Positions 27,565 to 36,008 of a stretch of 64,000 bases of DNA are shown in pieces. Position 1 is the first letter of the stretch; each line of letters opens with the position of its first letter. Position numbers and translations under genes: made by a program. The notes beneath the pieces are model-generated. The model saw nothing but the letters and a program-made list of their open reading frames with translations. It was not told the DNA's origin and ran no database searches. The stretch covers positions 1 to 64,000 of the forward strand of contig NZ_AUDO01000004.1 of the NCBI RefSeq assembly GCF_000425505.1, written 5' to 3'. This DNA is from Flavobacterium frigidarium DSM 17623. GTDB taxonomy: Bacteria > Bacteroidota > Bacteroidia > Flavobacteriales > Flavobacteriaceae.

Positions 27565-30069
27565 CTAATTGTTTTCTTTTTCCCTTTTCTCAAGGGCAAT
27601 CCTTTTGATAGCCTTTTCTACATTTCCATCTAATTGTTCAGCAAGTTGCATGACTTCCAACTTTTCTGTTTCTTCAGTGGTATAGGCTAAATATTCCTCG
27701 AAACTAACTTCTGTAGCATATACTGCCGAATGCGTTCCTCCTAGTCCAATCCAAACTTCTTTGTAAAGTCGCTTGGAATCATTGTTCATGTTGATGGAAA
27801 GTACTTGCGCTTTTTCTTTTTCAGTCAAACCAAGCATGGCCTGGATATCATCAAATTTGTTCATGTACTTCCTTTGATCCAGCAGTATTTTACAATCCGA
27901 ATTATTAATAATACTTTCTTTCACAATGGGAGATTGGATGATATCATCAACTTCTTGTGTTACAACAATGGCTTCTCCAAAAAACTTTCGGACCGTTTTA
28001 AAAAGGTATTTGATGTACTCTGCCATCCCTTCTTTTGCAATAGCTTTCCAAGCTTCTTCAATCAGGATTAGTTTTCGTACTCCTTTCAAACGACGCATCT
28101 TATTGATAAAAACCTCCATAATGATGATGGTCACAATTGGAAAAAGGATTTTATGATCCTTAATAGCATCGATTTCGAAAACAATAAATCGTTTAGAAAG
28201 TAAATCCAGTTGCTTTTCGGAATTCAATAGATAATCGTACTCACCTCCTTTGTAGTAAGGTTCTAACACATTTAAGAAGTTGGCAATATCAAAGTCTTTT
28301 TCTCGTACCTTTTTATCTTCTAATACTTGTCTATAATCTCCTTGTACAAATTCATAAAACCCATTGAAGGAGGGAAATTCATCAGTCTGCTTGATTCGTT
28401 CAATGTAACCACTCACTGCATTTGAAAGTGCCACTTCTTCGGACCGTGTTGGTGGTTCATCATCCCTTTTCCATAAGGTTAAAATTAAAGTCTTAACACT
28501 TTCTCTTTTTTCAATATCGAATACACCATCATCGGTGTAGAAAGGATTAAAGGCTATCGGGTTGTCTTCGGTATAGGTGAAATAAACGCCATCTTCTCCT
28601 TTGGTTTTCCCTTTGATTAATTCACACAATCCTTGATACGAATTACCAGTATCCACTAACAGCACATGCGCGCCTTGTTCATAATATTGCCTCACCATAT
28701 GATTGGTAAAGAAGGACTTCCCTGAGCCTGATGGCCCCAATATGAACTTATTTCTATTCGTAATAATACCGCGCTTCATGGGCAAATCAGAAATATCCAA
28801 ATGAATAGGTTTTCCAGTCAATCGGTCAGCCATCTTGATTCCGAAAGGCGAAGACGAACTTTTATAATTGGTTTCTTCAGTGAAAAAACAAAGCGCAGGT
28901 TCTATAAAAGTGTAAAAGCTTTCTTCACTCGGAAAATCTCCTGCATTGCCTGGCATTCCTGCCCAATAGAGCGTCGCAACATCTGTAGTGTTGTGCCTTG
29001 GTTTACATTCCATCAATGCCAAAGCACTGCCGGTGTCGTTCTTTAGTTGTTTTAATTCAACAGGATTATCTGACCATGCCATTACATTGAAGTGCGCTCG
29101 AATGGAAGCATGTCCAAAAGAATGTGCTTCATTCAAATAGCGTTCGATCCACTCCTTATTGATTTGATTGGCTCGGCTATAACGAGCTAAGGAATGCATG
29201 TTTCTTGCTGATTTTTCGAACTTGCGCAGGTTGTCTTCACTGTTATCCAAGAAAAGATACTGGTTGTAGATGTGATTGCAGCTTAACAACAATCCAACTG
29301 GCGCAGCAAAAGACAACAAACAATCACTTCTATCGGTGGACAATTTCTCATAACGGGTTTCTGCTGCTACTGAACTAGGCAAATCATCGGTATCGGACAA
29401 CGTATGCAGACAAAGCCTTTTGTTTCCTATGCGAACTTCTTCTCCGCCCAAAGCAATATCCTGCATTGGTGTTCCCTCCTCTCTTGAAAGGCTTAGGTAT
29501 TGTTCCAATAATCCCTGTTTACTAGCTGTTCCTATGATATCATCCTCGCTTAATCGTTCTAATTTTATAAAATCGGAATCGTTCACAATTCGCTCAAATT
29601 GCGCCACCGATTCCATAAAGCGAGAAAGGATTTCCTTATCTCTCAGCTCTTTTGGGATGAGCACTCCTTTGCAAAGCGAAGAAAAATTACTCTGCATTCG
29701 CATACGCTCTTTGGACGTTTTAGTTAAGAACAGATAGCAATAATGATTGAGAAACGGACGCTCATTAAAATGTTGCTGGTAGGACTTTGCCAAAAAACTC
29801 AAATCTTCTTTGGCAATATCAGGAGCATATTTTTCCTTAATGTACCAATCCTGTTTGTGCACCACCGTATAATCAGGCAAGGTTTTTATAGCCTTATGCC
29901 AAGCGGAATGAATGGCTTCATATTCCGCAGAGGCTACTGTAAAAAGCTCTGGTAGTTGTACTCGAAAGCAAGCGGTGATATCAGCATCCTTGGAAATAAT
30001 ACAATTATTTTCTACTGCCAGCAACGGAAACTTACTTTCCAGTGTTGTCGCTTTAGATTTATTTCTCAT
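27565..30069 (-). CDS. traG: TraG, VirB4-like conjugation ATPase
   Basis: The 834-residue protein has an N-terminal TraG domain (FPLLAVENNCIISKDADITACF) and a C-terminal ATPase. Walker A GPSGSGKSFF is near residue 445, and the Walker B strand RKLILIEEAWKAI is followed by the sensor VVTQEVDDI. Length and order match VirB4-type TraG of conjugative transposons. It powers pilus or channel assembly at the inner membrane. Its ATG overlaps the traF stop by 4 nt. Confidence 0.95.
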   Translation of the reverse strand: MRNKSKATTLESKFPLLAVENNCIISKDADITACFRVQLPELFTVASAEYEAIHSAWHKAIKTLPDYTVVHKQDWYIKEKYAPDIAKEDLSFLAKSYQQHFNERPFLNHYCYLFLTKTSKERMRMQSNFSSLCKGVLIPKELRDKEILSRFMESVAQFERIVNDSDFIKLERLSEDDIIGTASKQGLLEQYLSLSREEGTPMQDIALGGEEVRIGNKRLCLHTLSDTDDLPSSVAAETRYEKLSTDRSDCLLSFAAPVGLLLSCNHIYNQYLFLDNSEDNLRKFEKSARNMHSLARYSRANQINKEWIERYLNEAHSFGHASIRAHFNVMAWSDNPVELKQLKNDTGSALALMECKPRHNTTDVATLYWAGMPGNAGDFPSEESFYTFIEPALCFFTEETNYKSSSSPFGIKMADRLTGKPIHLDISDLPMKRGIITNRNKFILGPSGSGKSFFTNHMVRQYYEQGAHVLLVDTGNSYQGLCELIKGKTKGEDGVYFTYTEDNPIAFNPFYTDDGVFDIEKRESVKTLILTLWKRDDEPPTRSEEVALSNAVSGYIERIKQTDEFPSFNGFYEFVQGDYRQVLEDKKVREKDFDIANFLNVLEPYYKGGEYDYLLNSEKQLDLLSKRFIVFEIDAIKDHKILFPIVTIIIMEVFINKMRRLKGVRKLILIEEAWKAIAKEGMAEYIKYLFKTVRKFFGEAIVVTQEVDDIIQSPIVKESIINNSDCKILLDQRKYMNKFDDIQAMLGLTEKEKAQVLSINMNNDSKRLYKEVWIGLGGTHSAVYATEVSFEEYLAYTTEETEKLEVMQLAEQLDGNVEKAIKRIALEKREKENN

Positions 30070-30398
30070 AGCTTATACATTTTGGAATTCAACTGAAAAT
30101 AGCGATACACAGGCTTACGACAGATGATATATCGTGGATGTCTTTTGTTCGCTCCCACTTTCATCAAACCATGTTCGCCGTACTTTTTGTTCAATGAAAA
30201 AGTTTGCCATACTATTAGCGATCCCCCACCGATTCCTATAAACAGACACAGATAAGAATTGACTCCAGCCATGTACAAGATCATTATCAGGATAAGCATC
30301 CCGAGCAAACCACCTGCAAAAATGAATAAGTACTGCGCTTTCAGTCCTTTGAACTCCACCGTTCTTCCGATGCCTTTATTAATGTTATACGTATTCAT
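30066..30398 (-). CDS. traF: TraF (DUF4133) conjugative transfer membrane protein
   Basis: The 110-residue protein starts MNTYNINKGIGRTVEFKGL, the DUF4133 signature. Two membrane helices (about 27-65) follow, with the ending YGEHGLMKVGANKRHPRYI. It resembles the VirB3-like subunit of Bacteroidota transfer systems. It overlaps traG by 4 nt (ATGA) and is 10 bp from traE, so the three genes form a tight operon. Confidence 0.93.
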   Translation of the reverse strand: MNTYNINKGIGRTVEFKGLKAQYLFIFAGGLLGMLILIMILYMAGVNSYLCLFIGIGGGSLIVWQTFSLNKKYGEHGLMKVGANKRHPRYIICRKPVYRYFQLNSKMYKL

Positions 30399-30408
30399 AC
30401 CGCAAATA

Positions 30409-30711
30409 CTAAAGGAAGAACGAACGTAAAACAGTTGCCGCTACAATCAAAAAGATACAAGCTCCAAACCAACTCGCCGCCGTCTTGCTCGTGTCTGGAT
30501 CACCGCTACTAAACTTGTTATACACCTTCACCCCACCAATGAGCCCCACAACTGCTCCAATAGCATAAATAAGTTGGGTAGCAGGATCAAAATAAGAGGT
30601 GACCATTTGCGTCGCTTCCGTGATTCCTGCTGTTCCGTTTCCTTGTGCAACTGCACTAATCGTTGATAGTATAGCCACTACCAACACTACTTTTTTAACT
30701 TGATTTCCCAT
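30409..30711 (-). CDS. traE: TraE (DUF4134) conjugative transfer membrane protein
   Basis: The 100-residue protein has an N-terminal signal/TM helix, then TQMVTSYFDPATQLIYAIGAVVGLIGGVKVYNKF (abridged here as the DPATQLIYAIGAVVGLIGGV core), then a GDPDTSKTAASWFGACIF segment and a terminal helix. This is the DUF4134/TraE signature, a VirB2-like pilin position. It is now the first gene of the downstream half of the tra operon, because the defence island separates it from traD. It must therefore be driven by a promoter in 30712-31016, which I could not identify. Confidence 0.93.
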   Translation of the reverse strand: MGNQVKKVVLVVAILSTISAVAQGNGTAGITEATQMVTSYFDPATQLIYAIGAVVGLIGGVKVYNKFSSGDPDTSKTAASWFGACIFLIVAATVLRSFFL

Positions 30712-31016
30712 GATTTGAATATTTTATCATTCTTTATTCCTACGCTTTGCAGGATTTATGGACAAATATCATTTGGAAACAGTTGCAGTTTTATATGTTG
30801 TCGTTAAGTGGTGTTGTTTGGCAGAAGAAGACTTGACAACTTACTATGTTATAGTAAAAACCACTAAATTTCAGCAATCAATAATGTTATATTGTAAATT
30901 GCAATATGCGATATCATTAGGGATTATTTTAGCAATTATTAATTATGACTATAAAAAAGAATACAGAAACATAATTTTTATATAGCCTTTAATAAAAATA
31001 TTAATTAAGTTTACAT
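30712..31016. other. Divergent intergenic region between traE and the defence island
   Basis: No supported gene. A 75-codon plus-strand frame (30758-30985) has no family-like pattern or ribosome site and I regard it as chance. The stretch should hold the traE promoter, but I see no consensus for it. Confidence 0.5.
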
Positions 31017-31051
31017 CTGCAATAAGGTACACACTTCGTACCTTATTGCAG
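31017..31051. promoter_or_regulatory. Perfect 14-bp inverted repeat, probable AbiEi operator
   Basis: ctgcaataaggtac (31017-31030) and gtaccttattgcag (31038-31051) are exact inverted copies with a 7-nt spacer, ending 13 nt before the abiEi ATG. AbiEi antitoxins are known to repress their own promoter by binding inverted repeats, so this is the expected operator. Confidence 0.75.
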
Positions 31052-31064
31052 ACAAAAACTTAAA

Positions 31065-31871
31065 ATGAAAACTAATTACGCTTATTTAGAAGACTTTATT
31101 AATGAATTACGTTCCAATGGAAGGTATGCCTTTTCATTGCAAGAAGTAAGAAACCAATTTGATCAGTCTGATCAAGCGATTAAAAAGGCTCTACAACGAC
31201 TTAAAAAGAAAAAAGAAATTGCATTAATAAGAAATGAATTTTACGTAGTAATTACACCAGAGTACAGGAGTAAAGGGATTCTCCCCCCTTCCTTATTCAT
31301 TTCTGAATTAATGAAATTTTTGGAAAAAGATTATTATATTGGATTACTAAATGCAGCATCTTATTATGGGGCTGCACACCAACAGCCTCAATCATTTTCT
31401 GTAATAACTATGAAACCTAGTTTAAGAAATATTAATAATGACAACTTAAAAATAAACTTTTACATTAAAAAGGAATGGTCAAAAGAGGATATAATCCAAA
31501 AGAAAGTTGATACAGGTTATATAAACGTTTCTTCTCCCGAGTTGACTGCTTTGGATTTGGTGTGTTATTTTGATCAAGCGGGAGGTCTTAATAGGGTTGC
31601 AACAGTACTGGAAGAACTTTGTGAAAGCATTGACGCTACTAAATTGCTTTATATCTCAAAACGTTATTCACCTATAACTGCGATACAACGTTTAGGTTTT
31701 TTGCTTGAAGAGATTTTAGATAGGAGAGATTTAAGCGATCCAATTAAAGAATATCTAAAAACAGTAAAATATTTTCCCGTATTATTACGGCCACAAAAGG
31801 AAAAAACGGAGATGATAACAGGTAATGACTGGAAGGTTGTACAAAATATAGAAATAGAAACAGATTTATGA
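31065..31871 (+). CDS. abiEi: AbiEi-type antitoxin (type IV toxin-antitoxin / abortive infection)
   Basis: The 268-residue protein has an N-terminal winged helix (YAFSLQEVRNQFDQSDQAIKKALQRL, then KKKKEIALIRNEFYVV). The AbiEi antitoxin domain follows with LFISELMKFLEKDYYIGLLNAASYYGAAHQQPQ abridged as its core YYIGLLNAASYYGAAHQ, then YINVSSPELTALDLV. It neutralises AbiEii and represses the operon through the palindrome just upstream. It overlaps abiEii by 4 nt (ATGA). It is the first gene of the plus-strand island inserted inside the minus-strand tra operon. Confidence 0.87.
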   Translation: MKTNYAYLEDFINELRSNGRYAFSLQEVRNQFDQSDQAIKKALQRLKKKKEIALIRNEFYVVITPEYRSKGILPPSLFISELMKFLEKDYYIGLLNAASYYGAAHQQPQSFSVITMKPSLRNINNDNLKINFYIKKEWSKEDIIQKKVDTGYINVSSPELTALDLVCYFDQAGGLNRVATVLEELCESIDATKLLYISKRYSPITAIQRLGFLLEEILDRRDLSDPIKEYLKTVKYFPVLLRPQKEKTEMITGNDWKVVQNIEIETDL

Positions 31872-32677
31872 TTCCAAAAGCATATATAACCGCATGGCGT
31901 AAAAAAGCGCCCTGGCAAGAGGATTTTCAGGTAGAACAAGATTTGGTAATTGAACGAGCGTTAATGGCCATATATAGCGATGAATATTTAAAAGGAAAAT
32001 TAGCTTTTAGAGGAGGAACTGCGCTACACAAATTATATCTGTCACCCGCAGCAAGATATTCTGAAGACATCGATTTAGTACAAATTACTGCAGAGCCTTT
32101 TGGTCCAATTATGGATAAACTTCGTGAGGTATTGTCTTTTTTGGGAGACAAACCTATACGCAAACAGAAACAACATAATAACACATTAGTGTACCGTTTT
32201 GATTCAGAAGACGGAATACCATTAAGGCTAAAAGTAGAAGTTAACTGTAGAGAACATCACACCATTTTTGGTATTCAAGAAGTAACGTATACTATGCAAT
32301 CTGAATGGTACACTGGAGAAGTATCGATACCATCTTATCACTTAAGCGAGTTATTGGGAACAAAAATGCGTGCACTTTACCAAAGAAGAAAAGGAAGGGA
32401 TTTGTTTGATATGTGGTATGCAATAACACAAAGTAATGTTTCCCCGAAAATAATTATCGAAGCATGGAATTTTTATATGAAAGAAGAAGGAAATAGTATA
32501 ACGCAAAAAGAATTTCTTGAAAATATGGAAAAGAAAACTGTAGATCAAGATTTCTTAGGCGATATGGAAGGGCTATTAAGACCGGGTCTATCCTATAGTA
32601 TTATGGAAGCTTATGAATTTGTAAAAACAAACTTATTGGAGAAAATAGAAGAAATAGGAAAAGAAAAATATACCTAA
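31868..32677 (+). CDS. abiEii: AbiEii-type nucleotidyltransferase toxin
   Basis: The 269-residue protein shows the nucleotidyltransferase signature FRGGTALHKLYL and then YSEDIDLV (GG and DxD metal-binding motif) near residues 46-70, followed by the AbiEii region LGTKMRALYQRRKGRDLFDMW. AbiEii toxins modify tRNA ends or otherwise stop growth during phage infection. Its start overlaps the antitoxin stop. The next defence gene follows after 55 bp on the same strand. Confidence 0.88.
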   Translation: MIPKAYITAWRKKAPWQEDFQVEQDLVIERALMAIYSDEYLKGKLAFRGGTALHKLYLSPAARYSEDIDLVQITAEPFGPIMDKLREVLSFLGDKPIRKQKQHNNTLVYRFDSEDGIPLRLKVEVNCREHHTIFGIQEVTYTMQSEWYTGEVSIPSYHLSELLGTKMRALYQRRKGRDLFDMWYAITQSNVSPKIIIEAWNFYMKEEGNSITQKEFLENMEKKTVDQDFLGDMEGLLRPGLSYSIMEAYEFVKTNLLEKIEEIGKEKYT

Positions 32678-32732
32678 TTTTCAAATTTTTCGAGTTTTAA
32701 GAAATAAAATAGAACATATTAAAAACAACATT

Positions 32733-34019
32733 ATGTCAGAATTAAATCACGATCCAACAGAATACATTAGAGGTATACAGCAAATTTTAATTTCAGATAA
32801 AAAAAGAATAGGTTTTTTATTTGGTGCTGGAAGTTCTCTAGCCAAAAAGGAAGGTAATTTGAAAGCTTTGACAGTTCCTGCAATTACTAAAATGACTAAT
32901 GATATTGTGGCTAACGTTGGAGAAACAAAAAAAATATACCAAACAGCTTTAGAAGAAATAAAGGAAGAATTAGGAGGCGTAAACTTTAATATTGAAACTA
33001 TTTTATCAAATTTAGAACAAAAATCAACTTTTATAGGAGGAGGAATTTTAAATTCTCTTAAAAAAGAAGATTTTGATAGTCTAATTCTTGAAATAAAGAA
33101 GAATGTAAGAGAAATGGTAAGTGTGCATAAGGTTGATAAAGATAACATCGTAACAAAAGAGATAGTAAATGAACTTGTTCATACCGATTTTGCAAATTGG
33201 ATTGCTCAAGCAGAAAGAAAATATCCTATAGAAATATTCACAACCAATTATGATTTTCTTTTTGAACTCGGATTAGAGAATAAAGAAGTGCCTTATTATG
33301 ACGGATTTTGCGGTAGCTTAAGACCTTTTTTTAATCCTGAATCTGTAGAAGATTTACATTTTTTACCAAAACAAACCAAACTATGGAAAATTCACGGATC
33401 ATTAGGATGGCATTTTGATAAAGATACAGAAAAAATATTACGGGTCAATCCAGACGACGACGACATACTAATTTATCCTTCTAGCCTAAAATATAAAGAC
33501 TCTAAAAAACAACCTTATGAAGGTTTATTAGATAGGCTGTCAAGTTTTTTAAAACAAGAAGACACAATACTAATTACTTGTGGATATTCTTGGGGAGATG
33601 AACATATAAATTCAAGATTAATTTCTGCATTAAAAACAAATACTAATTCACACGTTATAGGTCTAATTTATGATAAATATGATCCAATAAAACTGGATAG
33701 CAAAGTTGCTAAAATTGGATTTGAAAACACAAAAATATCAATTTATGCTTCAAGAAAATCTGTAATCGGTGGTAAATTAGGCGATTGGGCATTGAAATCT
33801 GAACCTTCAAAAGATGACACAATTAATCTTAATCTATTTTTTGATGAAGATGGTTATACAAATTTAGACGAAGAATTAAAGTCAGAGAAGAAAGGTGATG
33901 AAATATGGTCAGGAAAAGGAGAGTTTATTCTACCTGATTTTGGCAAATTATCTTTATTTCTTAACTCAATGATTAGCGATAATGAAATAAAAAAAATAGG
34001 GAAAGATGTCAAAAAATAA
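32733..34019 (+). CDS. SIR2-domain NADase-like defence protein
   Basis: The 428-residue protein has a SIR2-like fold: GAGSS at 31-35, FTTNYDF around 169-175, and IHGS with His221 in WKIHGSLGW. The region TILITCGYSWGDEHIN follows, common in prokaryotic SIR2 defence proteins. The Asn of TTNYD and the His match the residues used for NAD+ hydrolysis in this group. Its stop overlaps the start of the HerA gene by 14 bp. SIR2-HerA pairs form anti-phage complexes that deplete NAD+ on infection. A C-terminal region of about 90 residues after the SIR2 core is not recognised. Confidence 0.88.
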   Translation: MSELNHDPTEYIRGIQQILISDKKRIGFLFGAGSSLAKKEGNLKALTVPAITKMTNDIVANVGETKKIYQTALEEIKEELGGVNFNIETILSNLEQKSTFIGGGILNSLKKEDFDSLILEIKKNVREMVSVHKVDKDNIVTKEIVNELVHTDFANWIAQAERKYPIEIFTTNYDFLFELGLENKEVPYYDGFCGSLRPFFNPESVEDLHFLPKQTKLWKIHGSLGWHFDKDTEKILRVNPDDDDILIYPSSLKYKDSKKQPYEGLLDRLSSFLKQEDTILITCGYSWGDEHINSRLISALKTNTNSHVIGLIYDKYDPIKLDSKVAKIGFENTKISIYASRKSVIGGKLGDWALKSEPSKDDTINLNLFFDEDGYTNLDEELKSEKKGDEIWSGKGEFILPDFGKLSLFLNSMISDNEIKKIGKDVKK

Positions 34020-35787
34020 GATAACTGAAATTGGTGAAATTGATAGCATTAGTGGAAATAATATTTCAGTAAAATTATTTGATAATATCAAATCAAATAT
34101 GCCAATTATTGATGGGGTTGTTTATAGAATCGGTCAAATTGGTTCCTTTGTTAGAATACCTCTTGGTTACGCCAATCTATATGGAATTGTAACGCAAATT
34201 GGATCGGCTGCTATACCTGAGAACCTCAAAGAAATAGTATATAGAGACTATGATCATTTCAAAAACACAAGATGGATAAATATTGTTTTAGCTGGTGAGC
34301 AGGTTGGGAAAAAATTTGAGCGAGGAGTTACTCAATATCCTACAACAGGCGACAAAGTACATTTAGTCACAATTAAAGATTTAGATGTAATATATGGTGG
34401 TTATGAAGAATCAAATTCTATTACTGTAGGAAATATTAGCGTGTCTGAAAGTTTAGATGCAAAAATAGATTTAGATAGACTCATCTCTAGACATTGTGCA
34501 ATTGTTGGATCTACAGGTAGTGGTAAATCTAATTCAGTGTCAGTATTACTGGAAGCGATTGCAAAGAGAAATTTTCCAAGTTCAAGAGTTTTAGTTATTG
34601 ACCCTCATGGTGAGTACAATGATGCACTTTTTAAATATTCGAGAGTCATAGAAACAACCCCTAAAGTTGAAAAGAATAAACTCTATATACCTTTTTGGGC
34701 CTTACCTTTTAATGAATTAATGTCTATTTTTTCAGGAAATCTAAATGATTCTCAACTAGAATATATTAGAGAAAAGGTAGTTGATGCTAAAATTTTAAGT
34801 GCAAAAGAGAATAATCTAGATGTAAGTGAAGAATCAATAACAGCAGACTCACCTATTCCTTTTAGTATCAAAAAACTATGGTTTGAATTGGATAATTTTG
34901 AAAGATTGAATTTTGAAAAAGATAGAATTACTATATCAACATTATTATCTGAAGGAGATAGTGAAACACTAAAATCAAATGAATATCCACCTCCAGGTTT
35001 AGGTTCAAGTCCACCATTTATCAATAATAGTAGGAAAGGAATACTTAGTTTCCTCGATAGTGTGAGAAACAAAATAAAAGATAACAGTTATGGTTTCTTA
35101 TTCGCTCCTGGAGAGTTTACACCTGATATAAACGGAAAAATAAATAAAGATTTAGATAGTTTATTTTTTGACTGGTTAGGAAATGAATTGCCTATTACAA
35201 TTTTAGATTTATCTGGAATTCCAAGTGAAATAATGTCATCTATTTCAGGAACCTTATTAAAAATTATTTATGACGGCCTCTTTTGGGGAGTTAATACCAA
35301 AGTTGGAGGAAAACAACAACCATTATTAATAGTATTAGAAGAAGCACATAGTTATTTAAAAGCAGGCGAAAACTCCATATCATCAAGAACGGTGCAAATG
35401 ATTGCAAAAGAAGGTAGAAAATATGGTGTCGGATTGTTATTAGTAACACAAAGACCTTCGGAATTAGATGAAACAGTACTTAGTCAATGCGGAACTATGA
35501 TTGCCTTAAGGATGAATAATTCCAAAGATAGAGGGCATATAAAATCTGCAGTACAAGATGAATTACAGAGTATGATTGATTTATTGCCAAGTTTACGAAC
35601 TGGTGAAGCTCTGATATCTGGTGAAGCTGTTAAAATACCATCAAGAGTTAAGTTTTTTAAAATTGCAAATGCACCTAAAAGTTCTGATCCAAAAGCTTCA
35701 ATAAAATGGTTAGAAAATATTGATAATTCAGAAATCGAATATGAAAAATTATTAAAATCTTGGCGTAATAAAAATTATAAAATATGA
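34006..35787 (+). CDS. herA: HerA-like hexameric ATPase/helicase
   Basis: The 593-residue protein has an N-terminal HAS-barrel-like segment (ITEIGEIDSISGNNISVKLF, residues about 5-24). The HerA/FtsK-like ATPase domain follows: Walker A GSTGSGKS at 168-175, VLVIDPHGEY, Walker B LLIVLEEAH at 440-448, and LLVTQRPSELDETVLSQCGT. HerA in these operons assembles as a hexamer with SIR2 or nuclease partners. It overlaps both neighbours (14 bp with SIR2, 4 bp with the KTSC gene), so all are co-translated. Confidence 0.9.
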   Translation: MSKNKITEIGEIDSISGNNISVKLFDNIKSNMPIIDGVVYRIGQIGSFVRIPLGYANLYGIVTQIGSAAIPENLKEIVYRDYDHFKNTRWINIVLAGEQVGKKFERGVTQYPTTGDKVHLVTIKDLDVIYGGYEESNSITVGNISVSESLDAKIDLDRLISRHCAIVGSTGSGKSNSVSVLLEAIAKRNFPSSRVLVIDPHGEYNDALFKYSRVIETTPKVEKNKLYIPFWALPFNELMSIFSGNLNDSQLEYIREKVVDAKILSAKENNLDVSEESITADSPIPFSIKKLWFELDNFERLNFEKDRITISTLLSEGDSETLKSNEYPPPGLGSSPPFINNSRKGILSFLDSVRNKIKDNSYGFLFAPGEFTPDINGKINKDLDSLFFDWLGNELPITILDLSGIPSEIMSSISGTLLKIIYDGLFWGVNTKVGGKQQPLLIVLEEAHSYLKAGENSISSRTVQMIAKEGRKYGVGLLLVTQRPSELDETVLSQCGTMIALRMNNSKDRGHIKSAVQDELQSMIDLLPSLRTGEALISGEAVKIPSRVKFFKIANAPKSSDPKASIKWLENIDNSEIEYEKLLKSWRNKNYKI

Positions 35788-36005
35788 GTTTACCAGAAAT
35801 GTTTGCCGTTAGTTCTTCTAATATTCAAAGTATCGGATATGATGAAGCAAATCAAGATGTATATGTACAATTTATAAACGGAAGTATCTATGTTTATAAA
35901 GGAGTTCCAATACATGAATATGAAAATTTAAGAGATGCTCCATCTTTGGGTTCTTATTTACATAGAAACTACAAGAATGTGTATGCCTATGAAAGAATTG
36001 GATAG
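35784..36005 (+). CDS. KTSC-domain small protein in the SIR2-HerA operon
   Basis: The 73-residue protein is essentially a single KTSC domain. It has SSNIQSIGYDEANQDVYVQF, then NGSIYVYKGVP, then DAPSLGSYLHRNYKNVY. KTSC is a small beta-rich domain found fused to lysyl-tRNA synthetase and in standalone phage and mobile-element proteins, with no settled function. Its ATG overlaps the HerA stop by 4 nt, and the next gene starts 3 nt after its stop. That tight packing argues for a functional part of the system, for example a regulator, trigger sensor or adaptor. Confidence 0.8.
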   Translation: MSLPEMFAVSSSNIQSIGYDEANQDVYVQFINGSIYVYKGVPIHEYENLRDAPSLGSYLHRNYKNVYAYERIG

Positions 36006-36008
36006 AAA

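Noticed and set aside
30758..30985. 75-codon plus-strand frame between traE and abiEi
   Set aside because: No recognisable domain and no ribosome site; composition like the surrounding non-coding DNA.
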